NCBI RefSeq assembly: GCF_016859285.1
Contig: NC_053406.1
Span: forward strand, 7,805,001-7,869,000
DNA: 64,000 nt
From: Xiphias gladius
Taxonomy: Eukaryota; Chordata; Actinopteri; Istiophoriformes; Xiphiidae
Direction: 5' to 3'
Part shown: piece by piece, positions 25,600 to 36,000 of the stretch
Layout: every line of letters starts with the position of its first letter
Position numbering within the stretch: position 1 is the first letter of the stretch
Notes under the pieces: generated by a model
What the model saw: the letters and a program-made list of their open reading frames with translations, nothing else
Database searches by the model: none
What the model was told of the DNA's origin: nothing
Program-made: the position numbers and the translations under genes

Positions 25600-25626
25600 G
25601 GGAGTGGGGGTGGGGGTGGGGCAGGG
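25600..25626 (+). promoter_or_regulatory. G-quadruplex-type motif upstream of serpinh1
   Basis: Five runs of three or more G are separated by one to three bases on the plus strand (GGGAGTGGGGGTGGGGGTGG and on to CAGGG). This meets the usual G-quadruplex pattern. It lies about 650 bases upstream of the inferred serpinh1 start site. Confidence 0.5.
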
Positions 25627-26228
25627 CTGGAGATCTTGCAACTACTGCGTAGTACGACTACTACTGAATGAAGCTTTTAAAGTTCTGGACATTTCCATTT
25701 AAAATTAGAAAAATCAGTCCAATGAGGGTAACTACAATAAATAACTGCTTGGACTCTGAGAACAATTGTTTCCATTCACTGGTGGCTCGTAGAGGGTAGA
25801 ATGCAGAGGGGTGGTGTCCCAAAGAGGCACTCAAAGTTGCAACAACTGCAAAAACAGCTTTGACATGCCACATTCTGCGTTATCTTATGCACAAGAATCA
25901 TTCAGTTCATATTAAAACACAGTTTTATCTCTATCTTTTACACGTGATGAAACCAGTGTTGGAGATTGAGTCAGCGAGCAACATTAGGACCTAGAGGTTG
26001 AGGAGTATTTCTGTATATCAGCAGCCACAACTGAACCACAATCAGATTTTCTCTTAGTTTTTGTCTGCAGTCCTTTATGAGAAAGTTTCAAAGCTGAGCC
26101 CAGACCAGTGCTGAGGAGTTAACTTCAGCTGACGCCTTTCATTCCAGCCTGTGATTTAAGGGGGACGTCCCAGCTCCCAACTTCCTGAGGAAAACACAGA
26201 CACCCTCATTTGAATATCCCATTCCCAC

Positions 26229-26241
26229 TTCTAGAAAATTC
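26229..26241 (+). promoter_or_regulatory. serpinh1: Heat-shock element of serpinh1
   Basis: The sequence TTCTAGAAAATTC is a perfect three-unit heat-shock element (TTC nn GAA nn TTC). It lies 9 bases upstream of the TATA-like box and about 50 bases upstream of the inferred transcription start. HSF1 binding to such an element is the known mechanism for heat and collagen-stress induction of HSP47 in mammals. Here it is seen directly in the expected place. Confidence 0.82.
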
Positions 26242-26250
26242 TCTCTGAGG

Positions 26251-26257
26251 ATAAATA
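26251..26257 (+). promoter_or_regulatory. serpinh1: TATA box of serpinh1
   Basis: ATAAATA is followed about 75 bases later by a consensus splice donor (CCAG/GTAAGG). The spacing fits a short untranslated first exon starting near 26280. Confidence 0.65.
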
Positions 26258-26279
26258 GAGCAGGAGAGTGGGTTACAGT

Positions 26280-26332
26280 TACACTATCCACAGGACTCAA
26301 GTCAGAGGAGAAACCCTGCAAAGTTGTGCCAG
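26280..26332 (+). other. serpinh1: serpinh1 untranslated exon 1 (inferred)
   Basis: The stretch between the TATA-like box and a strong donor (GTGCCAG/GTAAGGAT) has no ATG. The next good acceptor is TTTTTCGCAG at 27816, just before the exon with the start codon. The exact transcription start is inferred from TATA spacing only. Confidence 0.6.
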
Positions 26333-27816
26333 GTAAGGATAAAAAGATAACTGTCTTTGTTTTCAGGAGGGAATGCAGAAGGTAAAGCGGCTGCTTTGTT
26401 TTCAAGTTTTAAAGTTACAGTGCATCATTTTTCCATTTAACCAGTTTGAAATCTACTGCTATTTCTTTGGCTGTTGGACCTGCATATTTCACAGAATATC
26501 TTTAGCTTATTTGCAGGGGAAATGAACTCAGACTTGTTGGCAGAGCTTAAAGTTTTCATGCAACCTATCCCAGCATGTTGGGACTAAATATTTTTACCTC
26601 CCGCATGCCACAGCTTTGCAGTCTATTTAAATGCATTTAAGTGCTATCAAATTCACTGACAGAAAGTTTTGTATGTGCACCCAATCTGGCTTTTTGATTG
26701 CTTTGGTCTATCACTTTTTGATGTTGAGAGGTTCAAATCTGTCCTCCAGAAGTTACTGCTGCTGTACCGTGGCACATCTGATTGGATGAAAGTTTTTTTT
26801 CTGGGTCAAACACAGCCAATGAAAACAGCTTACGTGTCTGATTGTGAACAAGTCATGACTAATTAGTATAATAACTCAGACTAACTATAATAACTTAGAT
26901 TTTTTTTTTAGTCTAACAGATGAAAACTGGGAAATAAGACGGATAAATTAGACACTACAGAATGTTTCCATCAGAGCTTGAATAATGTTTTATTGCCTGC
27001 TCTGTGGAGATTACTACATACACCTCTTGTCTTTCAGAATGAAAATCGCAGACATCAAAACATCTCAAGGTATCCGAACATGATGCAAAAGTCATTTCTG
27101 CTGTATCACAAATTTGCAAATACAGAGATGCAGACAACATATCTCTGCAATGATGGATGGGAGTCAGATACCAGGGCAGATGGTTAATTACAACCTTAGA
27201 CTATGCATTTTTGTCCTATTTTTTGAGCAAGTTATGGGATGAGTAAATAGCCTGCAGCAGACATACGCCCTTCAATGGGATAAAAGATGGCTCAGAGTGT
27301 CGCTACAGAGAACATGTAAACCTATCAAACACAGTCATTTCAGATCATTTTTTCTACTGACTGAAGAAGAATAAGCCCTTAAAGTCATCAAAGTGCAGAT
27401 GTGCAACAGCATCAATTACAATAAATGTAGAGAACTGAGAGGCAGCATATTACAGCCCTGAATCAGCACAGAGCTACACTCTGAGTGGACGGCAACTCCA
27501 GCTGTACAGCCTAGCCTCTAGTTGCTGCTGACGTGGCAAGGAACATGTCTGCCTGAAAGTGGAGGCGTTCCCAAGCTTCTGTGTGGGCTGACCCAGCCCT
27601 GCCCTACCTCTACAGCATCACATCCCAATCTGTGTCCTGGCAATTTCATGCTTTCTTTCAGCCAAATATATCGTTTATATCGATCCCTGAGGAGATATTT
27701 TGACATGTGCCTTCCCTCTCAAACTCAATACATGTGTCTGATTTATTTCATTTTACTAAACCAGCCCAAGTTAAGAAATATTAACCCTATCTTTTTCTTT
27801 TGTTCCTTTTTCGCAG
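26333..27816 (+). other. serpinh1: serpinh1 intron 1
   Basis: About 1.5 kb between the inferred untranslated exon and the first coding exon. No coding sequence recognised. First introns of HSP47 genes are known to carry regulatory sequence in mammals, but I cannot point to a specific conserved site here. Confidence 0.55.
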
Positions 27817-27847
27817 GCTGCTACAGTTGCTTTTGGAGACAGACAGG

Positions 27848-29759
27848 ATGTGGATGACTAACGTTGTAGCGCTTTGTCTGCTGGCCCTCGTGGCCTCTGC
27901 AGAGGAAAAGAAGCTGAGCAGCCATGCCGCCACGCTGGCCGACAAAAGCACCAACCTGGCTTTTAGGTCTGTTACTCTGATAATAATTATCTATATTATG
28001 ATGGCGATACACTTGTAACATAATAATAAAGTTTCCTGATTGTGATCTCAATGATTTCCATAGCTTTGCTTAAGCACTTTTTTCTTATAAAACACAAGTG
28101 AATAATTGTCCTTGTGATTTTGATTTAGCCTCTACCACAACATGGCAAAGGAGAAAGACACGGAGAACATCCTCATCTCTCCAGTGGTGGTGGCATCCTC
28201 TCTGGGGATGGTGGCTCTTGGTGGAAAGGCCTCCACTGCCTCTCAGGTCAAAACTGTCCTCAGTGCAGACAAACTGAAGGATGAGCATCTGCATGCAGGG
28301 CTGTCTGAGCTGCTCTCTGAGGTAAGTACACTACTGTACAGTACAGTATGTGAGACCTTATTATCAACATGTTACATTACCTGTCATCCTTAATAATTCT
28401 ATTGTGGTACCAACAAGAGGCCTGAAAATAGACCCTCAGTATTTTTCAAATCTTTGCAAATTTGTCACAGTTTATATGTTGCTTCTTGCCAGGTGAGCAA
28501 TGCCAAGACACGCAACACTACCTGGAAGATCAACAACCGCCTCTACGGCCCTAGCTCTGTCTCCTTTGCTGACGATTTTGTGAAAAACAGCAAGAAGCAC
28601 TACAACTATGACCATTCAAAAATAAACTTCAGGGACAAGAGGAGTGCTGTAAACTCCATCAATGAATGGGCTTCAAAGTCAACAGATGGCAAGCTGCCTG
28701 AGGTCACCAAGGATGTGCAGAACCCAGATGGAGCCATGATTGTCAACGCCATGTTCTTCAAGCGTGAGTACTAATGGCGTCTTTTATTCAAAGCCTAGTT
28801 ATTTTTACATTTCTGATCATGACTGAAACACAATGAGATGTAAAAAAGACTGTTCAGAGGTGTAACAGAGTCTTGAATATTTTGTCTAACAGCTCATTGG
28901 GATGAGAAGTTCCATGAATCAATGGTGGACAAACGTGGTTTCCTGGTTACTCGCTCATTCACTGTTGGAGTTTCCATGATGCATCGTACAGGTGAGTTTC
29001 TCCATCATCTCTGCCTCTGATCTTATTATGTCTTCAAAACTGATAACTGACTCAACAAGAATGCAAGCAAGATAAGACATCTGATTTGTCTGTCTGCTCT
29101 ACACAGGTCTGTATGACTTCTACGAAGACACAGAGAACCGTATTTTTGTGCTGAACATGCCTCTGGGCCAGAAGCAGGCCTCCATGATCCTCATCATGCC
29201 CTACCACCTGGAGCCCCTGGGACGCCTGGAGAAAGTCCTGACCAGGAAGCAGGTGGACACTTGGCTCAGCAAGATGGAGAACAAAGCTGTGTCCATCTCT
29301 CTTCCTAAGATTTCTTTGGAAGTCAGCCACAATCTGCAGGTAAATGGTGGTAATTTGGTGTTTTGATGGTTATCACAACATGGAGTTAAAGCAAAGACAT
29401 CCAAAAATCAATCGAACCCAGTGTGTTGACAGATCAGTTTTCTTTGTCTTCTCCAGAAACACCTAGGTGAGCTCGGCCTGACTGAGGCTGTGGATAAAGC
29501 CAAGGCTGACCTGTCCAACATCTCTGGAAAGAAGGACCTCTACCTCTCTAACGTCTTCCACGCGTCGGCCCTGGAGCTGGACATTGACGGAAATCCTTAC
29601 GACACCAGCATCTTTGGCACCGAAAAGCTGAGGAACCCCAAACTTTTCTATGTAGATCACCCCTTCATTTTCCTGGTGAAGGACAACAAGACCAATTCCA
29701 TCCTTTACATCGGCAGAGTGGTTAAACCTAAAGGAGATAAGATGCGTGATGAGCTATAA
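27848..29759 (+). CDS. serpinh1: Serpin H1 / HSP47, collagen chaperone of the ER, 405 aa
   Basis: Non-inhibitory serpin that binds procollagen triple helices in the endoplasmic reticulum. Coding exons are 27848-27966, 28129-28321, 28493-28763, 28893-28991, 29107-29339 and 29457-29759. All borders are GT/AG and the frame is continuous. A signal peptide covers residues 1-18 ([18 protein letters not shown]). Diagnostic blocks are [47 protein letters not shown]...[33 protein letters not shown] and [11 protein letters not shown]. The last four residues, RDEL, are an ER retrieval signal. Length is close to mammalian HSP47 (about 418). The ATG at 27848 has A at -3; a second in-frame ATG two codons later is weaker. 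The heat-shock element upstream implies stress induction. Teleosts have two copies (1a and 1b); I did not resolve which this is. Confidence 0.97.
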
Positions 29760-29808
29760 TGATGTTGTGAATCCTGTTGGGTAGCTTTGTAAAATGATTT
29801 CAGGATCC

Positions 29809-29834
29809 TGTGTGTGTGTGTGTGTGTGTGTGTG
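29809..29834. repeat. (TG)n in the serpinh1 3' UTR
   Basis: Thirteen TG units, about 50 bases after the stop codon. Confidence 0.9.
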
Positions 29835-30424
29835 CTTCTTGGTGTGACTGTTACCTCATGAGCACATTCCAACAGACAATCTGTGGACTGAATATCTGAG
29901 CTTACTGTTTTTAGATGCACCAAACATTCCCAGGGAACAATTTTTTATCTATAAATTGCAGTCTTAAGCCCCTTTTGGATTGAATATTGTTCTTAATCAC
30001 ATAAAGAAACATATAAATGTACCTCATTTCAGATTTAGCCAGAGACATAAGGCAGTTGGCACAGCATACAACATGCTTATATTAAGTATGATCACTTTTT
30101 CTTTACATCCTATTTTTGCCAGTGTTGGTTGGCCATGATTCAAGTGCGTTTTCTTGCATTATCTTTAATGTTTAAAGAAAAAAAGATCATTGCATAAGCT
30201 TGTTTTACAGTTCTGTCCCACACCTTTCCCTTACTTTGCCTCCAGTCTGCACTGCACTGAATTGTTCCTCTGCACAAGCTGAGCTTGCAGTGGAAAGGTG
30301 GCAAACGTCGAGTGCTTGATTTATGTTCACTTGCTACCCATACTATGTCATTTTGTTGCGGTAGGTTTTTTCCACAAAGAAGCTGTTGGAATTGTGTGAT
30401 TATGTAATAATGTGTTGATTTTTC

Positions 30425-30430
30425 AATAAA
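30425..30430 (+). terminator. serpinh1: serpinh1 polyadenylation signal
   Basis: AATAAA, with a second overlapping AATAAA a few bases on, followed by a GT/T-rich stretch (TTTTTTGTGGGTGTCC) within 30 bases. This gives a 3' UTR of about 0.7 kb after the stop at 29757-29759. Confidence 0.75.
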
Positions 30431-30459
30431 AATAAATAAAAGGCTCTTTTTTGTGGGTG

Positions 30460-32999
30460 TCCTGTTTTTACGAAGCGTGTCTGAATACCACAAAGAAAGC
30501 AGTTATTATAGTCCTCTGGAGTTTTGAGCAGAGGAATGTGAGCATGCTAGAGTTAACATCTCAAAGGAAAAGGGATAACAATCTTTCCAGTTGGTTGGAG
30601 GTCAAACAATCCTCCCAGGTCTGGAATGCAGGGACATGGCAATGACTGCCCTGTCCTCATATTGCTAATCTGCCGTAGATAACCATCCGGGGAATTTTGT
30701 GGTTCATTTCTTAAACCACCACTAGCTTAAATAATAAGTCATTGGCATCTTTGTTGGGACGTCCCAATCAGAGGAAAAGCAGACTCTGCAGTGCAAAAAT
30801 TGGAGTGCAGGGTTCTCACGGTGATTGGGAAACTTATTCTCCTGCAGTTCTACCACAGCAAATAAAAAGGTGTAACAGCAACTCAACAGTACCTCAACAA
30901 AAGAATCAGTATCAGTACTTTTTAGAGTCTTTCAGTTTTCATGTACTGTCAAAATTTCATCACTGAAATATCAAAGCTTGCACGAATAAAGAAAATCTTG
31001 ACTACTTCCTTCATTCAAACTGATGCAATCCCTTTCTAAGACATAAATGCCTTAGATGGATTTCAGTGCGAGAGCCTTAGCACCACCCTCTGGTTGTAAG
31101 GAGTGAAAGGACTATAAGGAAGATAACAATAAGGATGTTACAAATCAATGGTTTAATTACTTTATCGTGTCATATTTACATACACATTGCGCTTTGCAGT
31201 GCAGGAATAATATACATAACAAATAACAAAAAATAAATTACACAATGTACAAGTTTATGACCGACTTTGCTGTACACCAAGCATGAATTAAGCTGCTCCT
31301 ATAGTCAACATTAATATCATAGGATACAAGGGGATTATTTCCAAATGTTATTAAAAAAAAGACAATAATTGGCTAAGGTTTGGTTGAGACAAGACTTCAT
31401 ATTTGGGGTTTAGGTCAACACATTACACTTCTATCAAGTACAATTATTATTATTTATTTAGTTTCATATTATTATTTTAGTTTTTGCTCTCAGGTATTCC
31501 CTTACACCTACATGCCATTTTAATAAACTGCAGTGAACACCTACATTTTGTTGCTTTTAATTTTTTACTTAAAAGCCCTCAGAAATGAAAAACTGTTCAA
31601 TGCTCCTTAGCAAATTTTGATTTGAACACTTGATGGTGCTCTTCAGCCAGTGCACATCTCTGACACACATCACGCATCTGAGAGGGAAACTGTGCCTGAG
31701 CTTGTGGAAGTCTTTAGACGCGCCATAGTAGAATATTAATATAGTGCAACATGATTTGTTGGGGAAACCGGCTATAACACTCCCAGGTATGATTAACATT
31801 GTACACGCAGTTTCCTTTCCTGAACTCAGAAATAAACATTATGGATTTACAAAAGTTACTCTGACATTGCAAAGTGAATTTATGGTCAACAAATGTTGGT
31901 TGCGTGAACAGGCACACACACAGATTGTATTCTTGATACTGACACATTAAAGCGAGGTTGTTCATTTGTGATAAAAGAAAAAAAGCAAAATTTAAAGTTA
32001 TTAAAATGCAGAAATGTGATGGCCATATCAATCATTTTTTTCTCACATAATTTATAATTTTGCTTTACGGGTCTATTATTGATGGCAGGAGTGTCATATC
32101 ATTCAGAGATTTAGCACAAACAATCAATTCAATTTACTTCAACAGGAATTAAAGGTGGGAAAAGTTTTTTACTAAAGGACCTTAAAATTCCATTGACTTT
32201 ACCAGAAAAGAAAAAGAATCATCATTTTCACTGCTTTCGTTGCATTGTCATTACTTTCCAAACGCTGTTGCCCTTTCATTAGTGTCAAATAATAAAAGGC
32301 TGACAAATTAAAAAAACAAATTTAATAATTTATAGGAATAGACATGTATGGACTGGACTGACTCTTCTTTCTCATTCTTCTCTAGTAGAGTAGAAATAAA
32401 AGTGGCAAACTTCTTTCTTCTCTTTTGATAATTACCTACAATAGCAGCCTTTGCCTCCAACTCTGGAGGGCTAGTGACATATAATATTCAGCCATAGCAG
32501 CCTCGGCTCCACATCTCTATTATCAGCTTTTAGGATGAACTAAAAACAGACATTATCACTGGAAAAAAGTAACATTTCATTTTGAAATAGGCGTTTGGGG
32601 CGTTCAATCTTCCGATGGGTGAACCTCCAGTTGCCCTGAAATAGGTGACCACTCGGTGGCCAGTGTGCGCAGAGAGGAGTAAATGAGTGCATCCTTCATT
32701 AAGGAGCAGGAGCACCTTCCTTGTGCTTCTCGGCAGCAGATACGTAGGCAGGTAATGCGGCAACTTTCATTACATTAGCACCATCGTGTTCTGCTGTGCT
32801 GGCTGCAGGCAGATTAGCCAGTTGATAGACAATCCTCTTAAACAAGTCTGCATTAAGCCACAGTGAAAGGCTTGGTGGTGCCCTGTGTCTTCTGCCTGCC
32901 CCTCCCAGCTCTTTGACTCTTTCTTTCTTTGGATATGTCCTCCTCTCTTCTTCTCTTCTGGTTTTGCTTCTTTCACAGCTTTCCTTCTCTTCCCATCAT
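30460..32999. other. Convergent spacer and cyclase 3' UTR
   Basis: Lies between the serpinh1 poly(A) site and the cyclase stop codon. Part of it must be the 3' UTR of the minus-strand cyclase. On that strand candidate signals are ATTAAA at 32326-32321 and AATAAA at 31458-31453. No protein-coding sequence was recognised; the short open frames are unremarkable. Confidence 0.5.
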
Positions 33000-33081
33000 T
33001 CAGATCTTTTTGTCCACCTCCCTGTTAGCCTTGCGAAAAAGTGTCTTGATCTCCTCCGTCACCATCTCCTGCCAGTTGTCC
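33000..33081 (-). CDS. gucy2d-like: Cyclase last exon, basic C-terminal tail
   Basis: The acceptor TTTACTAG/GG at 33082 joins in frame to the exon ending at 33820 (phase 2). It adds 27 residues ([20 protein letters not shown], then a short basic end) before TGA at 33002-33000. The tail looks like an amphipathic, basic helix. It is unlike the longer C-termini I recall from mammalian GC-E. Confidence 0.85.
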
Positions 33082-36000
33082 CTAGTAAAGACAGAGTGTG
33101 GAGTTAAGACCAACATTGTATTTTACAGACACTAATTTTTAAGCAGAGCTCTAAGATTGTAAACACATGAAAATACCATGAAGGCAAAGCAGAGAAAAAG
33201 CACAACAACGCTGCCACAAACAGCAAAATGACTGTTAAAAGTTAATTATGAAAATGTGCCAGCCACAATAAAAGGAAATGAAGTGAACAAAGAGGGCTTT
33301 CTATAATCTGCTTAAGCAGATGTAGAAGGTGATAAGGTCAAGAGATTAATGAGACTTGTAAACCACAAAGCAATCACTGAGGTTCAGACCTCAATGAAAG
33401 GAAATTGTGTCTGTGCAGGCTTAAAGGTTGTATTTGGTCACATTAAACGGACAGCCACGATAACATTTCCACAACACAACACCAGCTGGCATGCAGGTCT
33501 CTACCTCCTGTTTTTGGACTAAGAAGGTCAAGCCTTTTTCTCAGCTTTCTTTCTCCTGTACTCAGCTATATCCTCAGGTTTCAGTCCATGATTGTCTTCC
33601 CTGAAGTAACATGTGGACAGTTGTAGTTTTCATGAGTCCCAAGTCGCAGGTTAATGACAGTTATGCAGGTTCAGATCAGATGGGAGGTGAGTCTTAAATG
33701 TGCTCCTCATGCAGTGTTCTAATTATTATATTATAAAGAATTTGTACAAATCTTGTTCAAATGTTAATGACTCAGTCTTGCCAAGAGTACGAAGAGTAAC
33801 ATTGAGTTGCAGCTCTTACCCTGGTTTGATCTCTGGAGGTTTTGGCAAAGGCTTTGTAAAGTTTGTTTTCCCCACAAGCCAGTATGTTTCTTCAATACCT
33901 TTACCCTGCAAGAAAAAAAAAAAGGCATGGATCAGTAGGATCTGAGAACCTCTAAAATAATTGCCATAATTGCCAAATACTGAGGTTAAATGTTACCTTC
34001 AACTCTGTCTTGCCTCTGACATCTATTTTATAGCCTTCATTAAGAGAATGGAGGATTTTCACAGTGCTCATATTCACATGGATTCTATAAGCTGAGGGAA
34101 GAAGAGAAGAGAGAGATTGGACCAAAACAAAACATGAAGCAACACAACGAAACACAGTGGGAAATGTGTTTGGGATACTCACGCAGCCCAGTGGATTCCA
34201 TACGAGAGGCAGTGTTGACGGTGTCTCCAAAAAGGCAGTACCGAGGCATAGTCAGACCTACCACCCCAGCAACACAGGACCCTGCAAACACATACAGAAA
34301 AATGAAAAAAGTGGAAAAAACAAACTTCCTGTGCTCAATCTATTTTTATGCATTGGTATTGCAGCTGAGCACATGAGTGGTAGCTGAGTAAGACCTTGTA
34401 GCTTATCCAGTCTAGTGATGGATTCTACAGTGAGACCCAAAATAAAATGAAACTGAGTCAAAACTGAGACTGGGACACTAGCACCACTTAGATGAGGCTT
34501 GTATTAGTTACTGCTGTACTTGGGAGTATTATATCAAAAGCCTGTGTTAATTACTGCAACACAACAACACTGCAGCGTTGTGTCACTGACGGTACACTTT
34601 TAAAAATCGATCAGTAAAGGTTCAACAACACTCAACACTCAAGCCTTATTTTTACTGTGGGGGAACAGAGGGATAAAAAACCAACTGTAACCTTTGACAT
34701 AGACTGAAGACAAAACATTCAGTTTACATGTCGATATCAGTCCTATAGTAACCAGTCACTATGGAGCTTCATTGTAGTTAAATTTGATGTATTCTACAAA
34801 GGGCTGTGCAGAGGTACTGGACCACCTGCTCTATCAGAGCAGAAGGTCCATAACTGTAAAAATGGTGTTGAGGACTTTGGCTTTGGACAGGGCTCACCTG
34901 AGTGGATTCCTATTCGTATCCTGACGGGCACGTCTGGCATGTGTCGCATATGAAAGGTTCCCACTGAGCTTAGGATGTTCAGAGACATGTTGGCGATCTC
35001 AGCAGCGTGCTTGTTGCCGTTTCTCTTTGGCAGACCTGATGCTACCATGTATGCATCACCAATGGTCTCCACCTGGGCAATGTCAACACGTTGATTTAGT
35101 TATTGACACATCGGTGTGTGTCACTGGTTACTGTATGTGTACTGTAAACACATGCTGTTGAGTAACATGGCTCAAACACTAGCTTGCATGGCTCATTATG
35201 TTTTTGTGCTATACCGGTTCACTACGTAAACTTCCTGTTGATCATTGCACAGTGGGGGGATGCATTCATAGGCCATAAATTCAACAAACTGCATAAACTT
35301 ATCTCTTGTTTTCAAACACACTGACTGAAAATGAGAGTGCACTATGAATACCAAGCATGCTCTCTGACCTTGTAGACATCGTGGTTACTGAGCACAGCAT
35401 CAAACAGAGTGTAGAGGTCATTGAGAAGGTCGACCACCTCGATGGGATCGCTGAGTGAGGAGATGGTGGTGAAACCTACAATGTCACTGAAGTAGATTGT
35501 CACCTGGTCAAAGTACTCTGGCTCCACTGTGGCACCGGTCTTCAGAGCTTCGGCCACAGAACTGAAGTCAGAGAGGCAGAACGGTTACGAGAATCATATA
35601 ATCAGGCATTAAAGAGTACATTTATCTCTTAACTTCACAGTGTGATTGGATCAAACTCTTTCGGCTAACTCACGGTGGTAGCATCTCAGACAGCAGTTTT
35701 TCTGTTCTCTGCTTTTCCACCTCCAGCTCTTCTGTCCTCTCTCTAATGAGGTCCTCCAGGTTGGAGCTGTACTGTTCCAGCATCCGCAGCATGGAGTCAA
35801 TGATGTTGGTCTTTTTACCCTTGTTGATGAGCTTGAACTAGTTGAATAAAATTACATATTTGTGTTAAACAATATGTATCATATTTCTAAAACTGGTTTA
35901 TTTGAAGGAGACAATAACTGCATGGTTTGGAACAATAAGGCACAAGGACGTCTCCAAAAAATTACCCTGTCAAAGATCTCATTAAAGGCTGGTCTGCGGT

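Larger units (their letters stand above)
18401..26220. other. Intergenic spacer between gdpd5 and serpinh1
   Basis: Divergent-gene spacer of about 8 kb. It contains a CA-rich stretch at 19921-19955, a dispersed repeat at 21.65-21.92 kb, a Tc1-like fossil at 23.63-24.5 kb and a G-rich motif at 25.6 kb. No open frame shows a domain or splice context that would support a gene. Confidence 0.6.
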
